From contig NZ_JASJUU010000003.1 of the NCBI RefSeq assembly GCF_030125375.1, forward strand, positions 386,247 through 450,246: a stretch of DNA of 64,000 nucleotides, in the 5' to 3' direction. A program made the position numbers and the translations under genes. This DNA comes from Pseudoalteromonas umbrosa. Its GTDB lineage: Bacteria > Pseudomonadota > Gammaproteobacteria > Enterobacterales > Alteromonadaceae. Shown here in pieces: positions 6,971-17,734 of this stretch (position 1 is the stretch's first letter; every line of letters begins with the position of its first letter). The notes below the pieces were generated by a model. The model saw nothing but the letters and a program-made list of their open reading frames with translations. It searched no databases and was not told where the DNA came from.

Positions 6971-8578
6971 TTAAGGGGTGTAATATATCGGTGAGTTTGG
7001 TCCTACTGGTAGGCCAAAACCGAATACCCAAATATAGAATAGTGCAACCCAGCCAACAAAGAAGAACATACTGTAAGGCAACATAGTAGCGACCAATGTA
7101 CCGATACCCATGTCTTTTTTATATTTTGTAGCAACGGCTAAGATAAGGCCGAAGTAACTCATCATAGGTGTGATCAGGTTAGTGACTGAATCACCGATAC
7201 GATATGCAGCTTGAATAGTTTCTGGTGCATAGCCTACAAGCATCAACATTGGCACAAAGATAGGTGCTGTTACAGCCCACTGCGCTGAAGATGAACCTAA
7301 ACATAAGTTAACCATTGCACACATCATGATGAATAAAATAAATACTTCTGGACCTGTTAGGTTCAGTGCTTGAAGTAATGCTGCACCGTTGATCGCTAGG
7401 ATAGTACCAAGGTTTGTCCATTTAAAGAATGCCACAAATTGTGCTGCGAAGAAGACAAGAACGATATACATGCCCATAGAGCTCATACTCTTACTCATGG
7501 CATCAATCACATCTCTGTCTGTTTTCATCGTGCCTACAACACGGCCATATACAAAACCCGGGATAGCGAAAGTAACAAATATAAGAACAACAATCCCTTT
7601 CAAGAATGGAGAGCCTGCTACGGCGCCTGTCTCAGGATGACGCAAAATGCCATCTTCAGGTACGATGGTAAGTGCTAAAATGCTACATACGATTAGTAGA
7701 GACACACCTGCCCATTTTAAACCGCTTTTTTCTTTATCTGTTAAATGCTCAATGTTGTTTTCAGATAGGTCAACGCTTGCATCATCTGGATTGTATTTAC
7801 CAAGGCGTGGCTCAACGATTTTTTCTGTAACCAAAGTACCGACGATGGCAATTAAGAATACTGAAATCATCATGAAGTACCAGTTCGCTTCTGGCCCTAC
7901 ATGGTAAGTTGGATCTATCATTTGAGCCGCAGGGGTTGTAATACCTGCTAGTAATGGGTCGATAGTACCTAGTAATAGGTTTGCACTATAACCACCGGAT
8001 ACACCTGCAAAAGCCGCGGCAAGGCCAGCCAGTGGGTGTCTACCTAAGCTATGGAATATCATCGCAGCTAGTGGGATAAGTACGACATAACCGAGTTCTG
8101 ATGCTGTGTTTGATAAAATTGCTGCAAAAACCACCATAAAGGTTACTAGACGTTTAGAAGCGCCCATAACCATGCCACGCATAGCAGCTGATAGCATGCC
8201 AGAGTGTTCAGCCACACTCACGCCAAGTAATGCAACTAATACAGTACCAAGTGGGGCGAATCCAGTGAAATTAGTGACAAGGCCAGTCATAATTTTCTGT
8301 AAGCCTTCTGCACTCATTAAGCTTACAACTTCAATGACACCGTCAGCATCACGTCCTATAGCTCCCTCTGGGCGAGGGTCAATTGCACTCAAGCCCATCC
8401 AGTCGGCGATGCCACTGAAGACCACAATCGCAACACATAACATTGCAAAAAGGGTGATTGGGTGTGGGAGCATGTTCCCTAAAAACTCAACGGTTGCCAA
8501 AAAGCGATTGAATAAGCCGCTTTGTTGTTCTGGCGATTGAGAGTTTTTATTCGCTTTCGTCTCTACTGCATTCGACAT
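6971..8578 (-). CDS. AbgT family transporter
   Basis: The 535-residue membrane protein has about a dozen hydrophobic segments and matches the AbgT family (p-aminobenzoyl-glutamate transporters such as AbgT and MtrF). Supporting stretches are FNRFLATVEFLGNMLPHPITLF at the N-terminus, ASELGYVVLIPLAAMIF, the GxSGGYSANLLLGTIDPLL hairpin region, and IGDSVTNLITPMMSYF near the C-terminus. Family members import p-aminobenzoyl-glutamate or export sulfonamide-like drugs by proton coupling. ATG at 8578 (MSNAVETK) is preferred over an in-frame ATG 33 bases upstream, whose ribosome site is too close. It is monocistronic, with its own strong terminator. Confidence 0.9.
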   Translation of the reverse strand: MSNAVETKANKNSQSPEQQSGLFNRFLATVEFLGNMLPHPITLFAMLCVAIVVFSGIADWMGLSAIDPRPEGAIGRDADGVIEVVSLMSAEGLQKIMTGLVTNFTGFAPLGTVLVALLGVSVAEHSGMLSAAMRGMVMGASKRLVTFMVVFAAILSNTASELGYVVLIPLAAMIFHSLGRHPLAGLAAAFAGVSGGYSANLLLGTIDPLLAGITTPAAQMIDPTYHVGPEANWYFMMISVFLIAIVGTLVTEKIVEPRLGKYNPDDASVDLSENNIEHLTDKEKSGLKWAGVSLLIVCSILALTIVPEDGILRHPETGAVAGSPFLKGIVVLIFVTFAIPGFVYGRVVGTMKTDRDVIDAMSKSMSSMGMYIVLVFFAAQFVAFFKWTNLGTILAINGAALLQALNLTGPEVFILFIMMCAMVNLCLGSSSAQWAVTAPIFVPMLMLVGYAPETIQAAYRIGDSVTNLITPMMSYFGLILAVATKYKKDMGIGTLVATMLPYSMFFFVGWVALFYIWVFGFGLPVGPNSPIYYTP

Positions 8579-8787
8579 AGCAAGTTTTCTCGGTTCCAAA
8601 AAATGCGGCATACCTTATCACTTTTTCATTCATCGGTCATTTATAAAAGTTAACTCGAGGTGAAAATGAGATAAAATTACAAGTATCGGTGATAAAGAGC
8701 AGCTTGTACTTTCAATGTAAGTAAGTACTTGGTTTTAGATGAGTAAATATTAACCTATTCACGTTGTTGGTTTTAGTTGTTAATTAT

Positions 8788-9105
8788 TTATTCTCTCGAT
8801 GGTGAGTTTATTCCTTTGAATAACAAAGGGTATTGTCTCAGTTTTCCGCCGATATGATCATCAGCCATAATTTGACTGCAAATGCGCTCTATATCGTTAT
8901 CCGCCGCAAGTACCCACTCCAGGTGTTCTATGGTGCGTTTGAGTCCTTTTTTAAGATATGCTTGTGACTGATAGTGTTGGCAGTTTGCCTTTATAATTTC
9001 GATTGCTTCTGGGTTTTGTCTCAGAGTTGAGACGACTTGTTCCATGTAAGTGTGTGATGACCTCGAGCTTGCTCTGCTTCTACTTCTGGTTCTGTTTCTA
9101 GTCAT
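8788..9105 (-). CDS. Hypothetical protein with Arg/Ser-rich N-terminus (105 aa)
   Basis: I do not recognise it. The first 17 residues alternate Arg, Ser and Thr (TRNRTRSRSRASSRSS), a strongly basic tail that could bind nucleic acid or membranes. The rest (about 20-105) is ordinary mixed helix with several charged residues and no membrane segment. It overlaps the end of the upstream gene (9098-9361) by eight bases, so the two are almost certainly cotranscribed and translationally coupled. No function is proposed. Confidence 0.6.
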   Translation of the reverse strand: MTRNRTRSRSRASSRSSHTYMEQVVSTLRQNPEAIEIIKANCQHYQSQAYLKKGLKRTIEHLEWVLAADNDIERICSQIMADDHIGGKLRQYPLLFKGINSPSRE

Positions 9106-9361
9106 CCAGCATACTCGCTATGTAGTTAACCTTTTTCATGAAATCAGCTTTTTGCGATTCTTTGTCATAATTGAATTGATATGTGTTGTGAAAACCGAAG
9201 CGTAAGAAAACACCGCTGCCTTTCAAATAAATTGTGTAACCATCAGGGTCTGAGAATGCCGTTATCCCTTCGAATTGCTTTCCTTCTTCATACTCTTGAC
9301 CTTGTTGCCTTATATGTTCATATACCTTCAAAATGAGGTTACTGTTGAGCTCGTTTTTCAT
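9098..9361 (-). CDS. DUF3081-like small protein (87 aa)
   Basis: An 87-residue soluble protein: MKNELNSNLILKVYEHIRQQ, then GITAFSDPDGYTIYLKGSGVFLRFGFHNTYQF in the middle. The DGYTIYL...FHN pattern and the length resemble the DUF3081 family found in Vibrio, Shewanella and Pseudoalteromonas; function unknown. It is the first gene of a two-gene unit with the Arg/Ser-rich protein. The family name is from memory and moderately sure. Confidence 0.65.
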   Translation of the reverse strand: MKNELNSNLILKVYEHIRQQGQEYEEGKQFEGITAFSDPDGYTIYLKGSGVFLRFGFHNTYQFNYDKESQKADFMKKVNYIASMLDD

Positions 9362-9410
9362 ATCTCAATACAAGTTGCTTATTTATATTTATTTTTACTG
9401 GCTGCACTAA

Positions 9411-9944
9411 CTAACGGATCAGTTTTGACACGGACTTGAACTGCGGATGTTTTGCATCCTTTAGGATGTCAAATAGCAAGCTCTCTAGACTTACTATCAC
9501 AGCGCCATCATGTCTTAATTGCTCAATTGCCCACGTTTTATGTTGAGAGTTTCTAGAGCTGATTGCATCAGCCACGACTATAACTGGCTGCTGCAATCTT
9601 AATAAATCTCTTACCGTTTGATACACACAAACATGGGCCTCAATGCCAACAACAATTTTAGTGACAACCGGGTCTAAGCTGATTGCCTCTTTTGCCAAAG
9701 TATCATTAAGAGCACTAAAAGTGGTCTTTTCATGACACTCGATTTGAAATTGAGTAAGCGCAGGGTCTGTATACCCAAGCCCTTTTGGGTATTGCTCAAA
9801 TATTAGCGCTGGTATTGACAAGAGCTCAGCTGCAGTTAAAAGTTTTGCCGTTGTATTCACAACTTCGGAATATAGCTGAATGTGTGGCTGAAAACGTGTT
9901 TGTATGTCAACGACAAGAATTTGATATTCTGAATTGTGGCGCAT
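9411..9944 (-). CDS. Isochorismatase-family cysteine hydrolase
   Basis: A 177-residue alpha/beta hydrolase of the isochorismatase (nicotinamidase-like) fold. The catalytic triad is visible: Asp in LVVDIQ (about residue 13), Lys in HEKTTFSA (about 73), and Cys in EAHVCVYQT (about 106) after the conserved GIEAHVCV. These enzymes hydrolyse amides or vinyl ethers. The short form with few insertions resembles YcaC/MAR1-like hydrolases, whose substrate is usually unknown. It is divergent from rnz, with about 77 bases between the two starts. Confidence 0.85.
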   Translation of the reverse strand: MRHNSEYQILVVDIQTRFQPHIQLYSEVVNTTAKLLTAAELLSIPALIFEQYPKGLGYTDPALTQFQIECHEKTTFSALNDTLAKEAISLDPVVTKIVVGIEAHVCVYQTVRDLLRLQQPVIVVADAISSRNSQHKTWAIEQLRHDGAVIVSLESLLFDILKDAKHPQFKSVSKLIR

Positions 9945-10021
9945 AGATTAATCCTTTAGCTATCGTGAGATATCACTTAAACTGGCTGTTGTAGTATTAT
10001 CATTATGGATTTTAGCTAGTT

Positions 10022-10975
10022 ATGCAATTGGAGTTTTTGGGGACTTCGTCCGGAAGCCCGTCAACTTTTCGTAATGTATCAGCAACGGCCGTTAGGTTTG
10101 AAAAGTCAAAAGAGTGGGTGTTGGTTGATTGTGGTGAGGGCACTCAACATCAAATACTAAAATCGACATTAACCTTGTATCAGCTGAGCTTGATTTGTAT
10201 TAGCCATGTCCATGGCGATCATTGTTACGGTTTACCCGGTTTATTGGCTTCTATGGCGATGTCCGGTAGAAGGGAGCCGGTCTATTTAGTCGCCCCCAAA
10301 AAAGTGATTGAGTTTTTGCATGCCACTTTTTCACTGACTGACTTAACGTTGCCTTTTGATCTTAAAACAAGTGCAATCGAAGACCTTAACAGCACCTCTT
10401 TGAGCCTTGGATTTTGTCGCCTAGAGGTTATTAAATTAAAACACCGAGTACCTAGTTTCGGTTTTAAAGTCACTGAGACGAAAATCCCTAAAAAACTAAA
10501 GATTAATTTGTTAAAAAAAGATGGAATTGAGACAGGGCCTCACTACAATCAGTTGCAAAAAGGAATAGATGCTGAGTATCAGGGGCAAAAGCTTGAGTCC
10601 AAAAAATATGCTTTTTCTAGCTGGCTACCACGCAAAGTGCTTGTTTGCGGTGATAACGAAAGACCGAGCCTCTTAAAAGAAGTTATTGGCGATGTCGACG
10701 CGCTGGTGCATGAGGCAACATTTACTCATAAAGATTTGAAAAAAGTTGGTCACCATACTGGGCACAGTGATGCTAAACGTATTGCACAGTTTGCTAACAA
10801 AACCAATCTACCTCTATTGATCTTAACGCACTTTAGTGTCCGTTATCATGGCCCAGGGCTGTTGGATAATTTACAAAAAGAAGCTCTCGCACATTTTTGT
10901 GGAGAGCTTATTCTGGCCAATGATGGGCTTGTTGTCGATATTCCTAAAAAGCTACTTTCTGAGTGCCTTGAATAA
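10022..10975 (+). CDS. rnz: Ribonuclease Z
   Basis: A 317-residue metallo-beta-lactamase fold nuclease that trims tRNA 3' ends. The zinc motif SHVHGDHCYGLPG starts at about residue 61, the N-terminal strand MQLEFLGTSSGSPS is typical of RNase Z/ElaC, and HTGHSDAKRIAQFA and ILTHFSVRY in the C-terminal part carry the remaining metal ligands. A VPSFGFKV segment precedes the exosite region. The start is ATG. Its 3' end overlaps the convergent DUF2252 gene by 24 bases. In bacteria that encode CCA on tRNA genes the role is partly redundant with RNase BN activities. Confidence 0.9.
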   Translation: MQLEFLGTSSGSPSTFRNVSATAVRFEKSKEWVLVDCGEGTQHQILKSTLTLYQLSLICISHVHGDHCYGLPGLLASMAMSGRREPVYLVAPKKVIEFLHATFSLTDLTLPFDLKTSAIEDLNSTSLSLGFCRLEVIKLKHRVPSFGFKVTETKIPKKLKINLLKKDGIETGPHYNQLQKGIDAEYQGQKLESKKYAFSSWLPRKVLVCGDNERPSLLKEVIGDVDALVHEATFTHKDLKKVGHHTGHSDAKRIAQFANKTNLPLLILTHFSVRYHGPGLLDNLQKEALAHFCGELILANDGLVVDIPKKLLSECLE

Positions 10976-12250
10976 TTCCCAGTCTTCATTTACTTGCTGG
11001 GCGTATTGATTCGCCTTCTCTATAAGTGTTGTAAACAGTGGTGGCAGTGCGGTTATGCAATGTTCTTGATAGTTCATTGAACGCCGGTCGCCTCTCATAT
11101 GCGCATAAGCGAGTACTTGTGCGCAGCTTTGTGCATATTGCTCGAAACCATTTTTTTGTGCTGCACGTTTGCCAAGGGTAATATGCTCTGGATCAATACC
11201 GACTCGTGCATGATGGCGGGAACGAACTAGCCAATGTAAACCCTGCCACAGTGCATCATCAATTATTAGGTCTGGTCTGCGCTGCATCTGCCGTTGGCAG
11301 TTGACTGTTAAATGGGCATGATTGAGGCGGTTTACTGGACTTAAATCTTTAAAGTAGTTTAATGGCGCTGCTAAAGCTTGCTGTTTAATTTCTACGATGT
11401 GATAAAGCTCAGGTTCCTTTTGTTCTTTGGGCCCGACCAATAGATAGTAACGCTTCAAATGGTTGCTGCCAGTGCCTGCATCTAACCGTTCCACACAGTC
11501 TATTATGTCGTCATCGACATAAGGCCTGAACTGCTCAATGAGGTTGGTTTTAATATCGCTATGAATGGATTCGAACTTTAGTGGATCTGATTTAAACTTA
11601 AGGGGGTACGCTGTGAGTTCTACATCTTTTGCTAGTGTACTTTTTACATTGAATGCAGATCCTCCTACGAGTCTTTGCAAGCCTTTTTGCCAACGTTTGT
11701 GAAGTATGTGGTCTTTATCAAAATGTGTTAGTGCACTTTGGCTGTTATTTTCTCCGCGGATGGAAGCTTGGCAGGTTTCAACATAGTGCTGTAAGAAAGC
11801 CATTTGCGCTTGAGGTATCTGCTCAGTAAGGACAACTGGTTTTTGCTTTATGTTCATAGAGTCGCTTGATTCTCTATAAGCAACACCACTTTGCTGTGCT
11901 AAATTGAGACTTACAAGAAAGCGGAATATGTCCCAAATTGCATGGCCTATGCAAGCATCATCAAAGTCATTAGGTGTAAAAACTAAGGTTTCACCGTGCG
12001 AGCCTTCTTCACTCAAAAACCCGAAGTTACTTGTATGACAATCTCCCATAATCGTGGTAACAGGGATTTCATAGACTGACGAAGGCAAATCAATTATGCC
12101 ATCAAATATATCACTGTACATCAGTGGTGCGGTACCACGGAAAAAATGAAACGCGCTACCTGCCATTTTTTCATGTTTGTTTAACTCTAAAGATGGCACC
12201 ATACCGTCATGGCGTTCGAAGTAAGATGTCAGTAGGTATTCACGATTCAT
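10952..12250 (-). CDS. DUF2252 family protein
   Basis: A 432-residue protein of the DUF2252 family. Diagnostic stretches are KMAGSAFHFFRGTAPLMYSD near residue 30, the protein-kinase-like GDCHTSNFGF (about 70) and NDFDDACIGHAIWDIFRFLVSL. These resemble the catalytic HxxN...D arrangement of aminoglycoside-phosphotransferase/kinase-like folds, so a small-molecule kinase role is plausible but unproven. It is the last gene of an AraC-PPK2-DUF2252 unit, starting one base after the PPK2 stop. The 3' end overlaps rnz by 24 bases on the opposite strand. Confidence 0.85.
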   Translation of the reverse strand: MNREYLLTSYFERHDGMVPSLELNKHEKMAGSAFHFFRGTAPLMYSDIFDGIIDLPSSVYEIPVTTIMGDCHTSNFGFLSEEGSHGETLVFTPNDFDDACIGHAIWDIFRFLVSLNLAQQSGVAYRESSDSMNIKQKPVVLTEQIPQAQMAFLQHYVETCQASIRGENNSQSALTHFDKDHILHKRWQKGLQRLVGGSAFNVKSTLAKDVELTAYPLKFKSDPLKFESIHSDIKTNLIEQFRPYVDDDIIDCVERLDAGTGSNHLKRYYLLVGPKEQKEPELYHIVEIKQQALAAPLNYFKDLSPVNRLNHAHLTVNCQRQMQRRPDLIIDDALWQGLHWLVRSRHHARVGIDPEHITLGKRAAQKNGFEQYAQSCAQVLAYAHMRGDRRSMNYQEHCITALPPLFTTLIEKANQYAQQVNEDWELFKALRK

Positions 12251-12251
12251 T

Positions 12252-13082
12252 TTACGTCCCCTTGTGCTTTATTCCGAGTTGTTGCTCTGCAAGCGCTACA
12301 ATATTTGCGTCTATTGGAGGTGGTTCAATCTGCATACCTTTGCTCAATGCATTAGTAAGCGCTTTAAGTACTTCCACACGAGCAAACCATTTATGATCGC
12401 CAACAATGACCGACCATGGTGCAGCAGAGGTATGTGTTTTTGCAAACATATCATCGATAGCGGCTTCATACTCAGTGCGTTTGTTTCTATTTCTGATATC
12501 TTCTTCGGTTAATTTCCAACGTTTGTAAGGGTTATTTAACCGTTCAGAGAATCGTTTTAGTTGCTCGTCACTACTTATATGTAAAAACAGTTTTATGACT
12601 TTAATGTTATCGTCGAGCAAAAGCTGCTCAAATTCATTGATTTCACGATAAGCGCGTTGCCATTGTGCATCTGACGCATAACCTTCAATTCGTTCTACTA
12701 GCACTCTTCCGTAGTAGGAACGGTCAAATATAGTCAGAGTGCCTTGTTTAGGAAGTTTATTGAAGAATCGATATAAATAATGCCTGCCTTGCTCATCTTC
12801 TCTGGGCGCGGCAATCGGGTATACTTGGTAGCCACGAGGATCGAGTTTTTCAGTAACGCGGCGTATTGCGCCGCCTTTTCCTGCAGCATCCCAGCCTTCA
12901 AAAACGATAACAGCTCTTTGCCCTTGATGGTAATAGGCCTGTTGAACATGAAGTAACTCTTTTTGCCAATATTTAAGTGCCTGTTTATACGATTTTTTAT
13001 TATCAATAGCTGGATATTCATTGATGTGTTTTAAAGAGGGAAATTGTGTTTTTTGTTCATTATCTATATCAATTTGGCTCAC
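12252..13082 (-). CDS. ppk2: Polyphosphate kinase 2 (PPK2) family protein
   Basis: A P-loop kinase of 276 residues. Walker A GWDAAGKGG is at about 63-71, followed by IRRVTEKLDPRGYQV and, near 119, FDRSYYGRVLVER (Walker B and lid Arg). PPK2 enzymes use inorganic polyphosphate to phosphorylate nucleoside mono- or diphosphates. Whether this one makes ADP/GDP or ATP/GTP cannot be decided by eye. The GTG start overlaps the TGA of the upstream AraC gene (GTGA), indicating translational coupling. The neighbouring DUF2252 protein may be a functional partner. Confidence 0.92.
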   Translation of the reverse strand: MSQIDIDNEQKTQFPSLKHINEYPAIDNKKSYKQALKYWQKELLHVQQAYYHQGQRAVIVFEGWDAAGKGGAIRRVTEKLDPRGYQVYPIAAPREDEQGRHYLYRFFNKLPKQGTLTIFDRSYYGRVLVERIEGYASDAQWQRAYREINEFEQLLLDDNIKVIKLFLHISSDEQLKRFSERLNNPYKRWKLTEEDIRNRNKRTEYEAAIDDMFAKTHTSAAPWSVIVGDHKWFARVEVLKALTNALSKGMQIEPPPIDANIVALAEQQLGIKHKGT

Positions 13083-13849
13083 ATTGATATCCTTTGTTTA
13101 TATTGTTTTGGCGTTATGTTCATCACTTTTTTAAATTGCCGCGTGAAGTGAGATTGATCAGCATATTCAAGTTCATAGGCAATATCAGTCAAAGAGCGTG
13201 TCGGTTTTTGTTTGAGCAAGCTTCTCGCTTTCGATACTTCAACAAGAGTTGCATACTCTTTAGCCGTCATGCCTAACGCTTGATCAAAGGCTCTCTCTGC
13301 TCGTCGGCTATTAATATGTAGGGTGTCATAAATATCAGCCAGCTTTATTGATCTCGGTGATAGTTGTATTTCTTTGGTAATGGTTTCTAAAATGCTGGGA
13401 AGTGGTTGATTTAACTTTTTGAATTGCTGTTCAAGCCAATGAGAAATATGTTCAATTTTATCTGAAATAGAGGCGTCTTCATTGCGAACTTTATCAAGTA
13501 AGGTCCGATCAAGTGGGATTGCGTCTAATAATTCGATACATAAATTTTTAGATTCTTTGAGCGGCATAGCCGTGAAATTTTTGGCGCCCAAAGGCGTGAG
13601 CCTAACACCTATGAGATTTTGCACGTCTTTTTCAAAGTGCCATATGGTTGTTTTGGTCTGTGGGCCGATGAAGTAGGCATTTTGATTCAAGCTTGTAGTG
13701 CCCATTTTTGATTTACCTGATATAACAAATAAAATCGAAATACAGCCGTCACTGTGTAATGCTTGAGGCAATAAGCTTTGAGAACTTGCATACCAATAAT
13801 TGATAACATAGTGGGTAAGCGTTGGTGGTGGGGACAAAACAGTATACAT
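13079..13849 (-). CDS. AraC-family transcriptional regulator
   Basis: A 256-residue regulator. The C-terminal 100 residues hold two helix-turn-helix motifs with the AraC signature (SLTDIAYELEYADQSHFTRQFKKVMNITPKQY, split over 220-252). The N-terminal 150 residues are a sensor-like beta domain of the DUF6597 type (HSDGCISILFVISG, IGPQTKT). It is the first gene of an operon with PPK2 and DUF2252 and overlaps PPK2 by four bases, so it probably autoregulates that unit. The ligand is unknown. Confidence 0.9.
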   Translation of the reverse strand: MYTVLSPPPTLTHYVINYWYASSQSLLPQALHSDGCISILFVISGKSKMGTTSLNQNAYFIGPQTKTTIWHFEKDVQNLIGVRLTPLGAKNFTAMPLKESKNLCIELLDAIPLDRTLLDKVRNEDASISDKIEHISHWLEQQFKKLNQPLPSILETITKEIQLSPRSIKLADIYDTLHINSRRAERAFDQALGMTAKEYATLVEVSKARSLLKQKPTRSLTDIAYELEYADQSHFTRQFKKVMNITPKQYKQRISM

Positions 13850-13941
13850 GGTGACCTCACTCCTTGTGGGTACTCAAAAATATGCTTGAGCGACTTTAAA
13901 TTGCCTCATTTAATCTACCGCTTAACTTATTTAAGCGCAAT

Positions 13942-13965
13942 AAAAAAGCAGCCATTGGCTGCTTT
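13942..13965 (-). terminator. Terminator after the DUF1338 gene
   Basis: AAAGCAGCC and GGCTGCTTT pair around ATT; on the minus strand the stem is followed by six T in total. It lies 46 bases past the DUF1338 stop and before the AraC start. Confidence 0.8.
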
Positions 13966-14010
13966 GGATGTTTAAGTTAGTTTACTTCAATTCATATCAA
14001 CACAAGGTGT

Positions 14011-14814
14011 TTATCTAGCGTTGGTACTTTCGAAGATTTTATCTGCAGAAGCCGCTACGAAACCCGTGTACAATTCACCATCAGGTTTGTTGTAACGAAG
14101 GGCGAACTCGTAGAAGCAACTTGGGATTTCGAACTTGCCGTCAGAGAATTCAACAGGGTGATGGTCGGCAAGTGTAGATGATTGCTCAAGCAGTACTTCA
14201 GGTGAACCTTTGATTTCACCACCTGATGTATTTAGAGAGAAACCAGCATCTTTAAGTGCTTGGTTTACAGCTTCTATGGTCTCAAAATTTGCTAGGTAAT
14301 TAATGTTTACCGTGAAGTGATTTGCACGGTAACCCCAAGCTGACATCCAAGCCGCATATTCGCTTTCTGCAAGTAGCTTTTTATAAGTTTCATGGCTCAC
14401 TTGCCAATGTGTACCAGAGTACAAGAAGTTTTCTGCAGTAACGGCACTTTCATCGATGCTATCAATCATTTGGCCAACAATTGCTTGAAGCTCTTCTGAG
14501 CACTTTTCTAAAAGTAGTTCTGAGATGAATACTTTTGGCTTGCTTGGATCGCTATGCTCATAGTGTTTAGCGTACAATTTTTTAGCTTCAAAGTGATATT
14601 CACCACACTCTTTGTAACCAACGGCTTTGAAATGCTCGGCCAGTTTTTCTAGACCAATTTTTTCATGGTTGAAAGTACGTAGTGCGATATGATCGTTGAT
14701 GACATCATCTTTTTGAGTTGAACCTAATAGCTCGTGTACTCTTACAGCAGATGGAGTCACTTCTAAATAGTTACCCCAAAGGTTCTCAAATAAGTTATCT
14801 ACATTGTTGTGCAT
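14011..14814 (-). CDS. DUF1338 family protein (2-oxoadipate dioxygenase/decarboxylase-like)
   Basis: A 267-residue DUF1338 protein, much shorter than the roughly 460-residue HglS/YdcJ enzymes. The family strand HIALRTFNHEKIGLEKLAEHF (about 42-62), EFSDGKFEIPSCFYEFALRY and several His/Glu candidates for an Fe(II) site are visible. Characterised HglS members turn 2-oxoadipate into 2-hydroxyglutarate in lysine breakdown. Here it follows astC and astA, so an arginine, ornithine or lysine catabolic step is likely; the substrate is inference. A terminator closes the unit. Confidence 0.8.
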   Translation of the reverse strand: MHNNVDNLFENLWGNYLEVTPSAVRVHELLGSTQKDDVINDHIALRTFNHEKIGLEKLAEHFKAVGYKECGEYHFEAKKLYAKHYEHSDPSKPKVFISELLLEKCSEELQAIVGQMIDSIDESAVTAENFLYSGTHWQVSHETYKKLLAESEYAAWMSAWGYRANHFTVNINYLANFETIEAVNQALKDAGFSLNTSGGEIKGSPEVLLEQSSTLADHHPVEFSDGKFEIPSCFYEFALRYNKPDGELYTGFVAASADKIFESTNAR

Positions 14815-14885
14815 AATGACAATTCCTTAAAATAACGGCTTGGCCGCGTTGTAAATGTGACGACAAAGCACGACGTATTTAATTG

Positions 14886-15911
14886 TTATAAAACGAATCC
14901 ACTGACTTTATTACCTTGCTGTAACTGTAAAGCTTCTGCGGTTTTTGAGGTGGTCGTGAATGTTTCAGTTTGTTCATTCCATACTACCGAAGTAGTAAAT
15001 GTGGCTCTAAAGTGTTCTAGTTGACCATTTGAAAGCGCCCAGGTTGTTTCGCTAGATGGGAGTTCTTCGACTATATCCAATGTACCGTATTGAGTTTCAC
15101 GCACAGTTCGAATATTTTCCAATCTAGCTTCGACAGTCGGCCCTGCATCAAATAAATCAACGTATCCCCTGTGTTCAAAGCCTTCCTTTTGCAGCAAGCG
15201 AAGTGCTGGCTTTGTTTTTTCATGCACATGGCCAATTACTGCTTGAGCCTCTGGGCTTAACAAGTTGGCGTAGATTGGATATTTTGGCATTAACTCAGAG
15301 ATAAAGACTTTGTCACCTAAACCCACTAGGTGATCTGCCTTGGGGAACTCAATGCTAAAAAAATGTTCTTGTAACCACTGCCAAAAGGGGCTGTGGCCGT
15401 TTTCATCACTGACGCCACGCATTTCGGCAATGACTCTATTGCTAAAGCGTTCAGAATGCTCTGCCATAAATAAAAAACGAATACGTGACAAGAATCGACC
15501 CGCCAACCCACGTCTAAATTGCTCACGCAAGAATAACGTGCAGATCTCTGAACTACCTGTGTAGTCATTACATATCGACAGAATTTCAACGGTGTTGTAA
15601 ACATTTAAGGTGCTAGAATGATGAACGGTTTTGCCTTGATGATAATGATACAGTGGTACCTGCATCCCAACTGCTGCCTCAATAGCTGTAGTACCACTAA
15701 TTTCACCTGTTTCTAAATCTTCGAGAACAAATAAATATCCCTCATCGATTGGTGAATTTAATGATTTACTGAAGCTTTCTTGAGAGCGTTGTATCTTACT
15801 TGTCAACAGCTTGTCGTCGACAGGCAAAGATGTGAAGCCATGCCCTGACTCTACCGCGATGTTTTTTAAAGCAGCAAAATCTTCGCTACTAATAGGTCTA
15901 AGTACTTGCAT
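14886..15911 (-). CDS. astA: Arginine N-succinyltransferase
   Basis: The 341-residue enzyme moves succinyl from succinyl-CoA to arginine, the first step of the AST pathway for arginine use as nitrogen and carbon source. MQVLRPISSEDFAALKNIA and ESGHGFTSLP at the start, SEICTLFLREQFRRGLAGRFLSR (acyl-CoA binding region) in the middle, and FEHRGYVDLFDAGPTVEA near 250 follow the family. It lies 37 bases after astC, hence in one operon. The remaining AST genes (astB, astD, astE) are not in this window. Confidence 0.93.
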   Translation of the reverse strand: MQVLRPISSEDFAALKNIAVESGHGFTSLPVDDKLLTSKIQRSQESFSKSLNSPIDEGYLFVLEDLETGEISGTTAIEAAVGMQVPLYHYHQGKTVHHSSTLNVYNTVEILSICNDYTGSSEICTLFLREQFRRGLAGRFLSRIRFLFMAEHSERFSNRVIAEMRGVSDENGHSPFWQWLQEHFFSIEFPKADHLVGLGDKVFISELMPKYPIYANLLSPEAQAVIGHVHEKTKPALRLLQKEGFEHRGYVDLFDAGPTVEARLENIRTVRETQYGTLDIVEELPSSETTWALSNGQLEHFRATFTTSVVWNEQTETFTTTSKTAEALQLQQGNKVSGFVL

Positions 15912-15948
15912 AAAAATATCATTTAGGGCGACAAGTCGCCCTTGAAAG

Positions 15949-17730
<1,782 letters not shown>

Positions 17731-17734
<4 letters not shown>

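Noticed and set aside
8106..8540. A 144-residue plus-strand frame inside the AbgT gene
   Set aside because: It is antisense to a well-conserved membrane protein gene and lacks a ribosome site or recognised domain.
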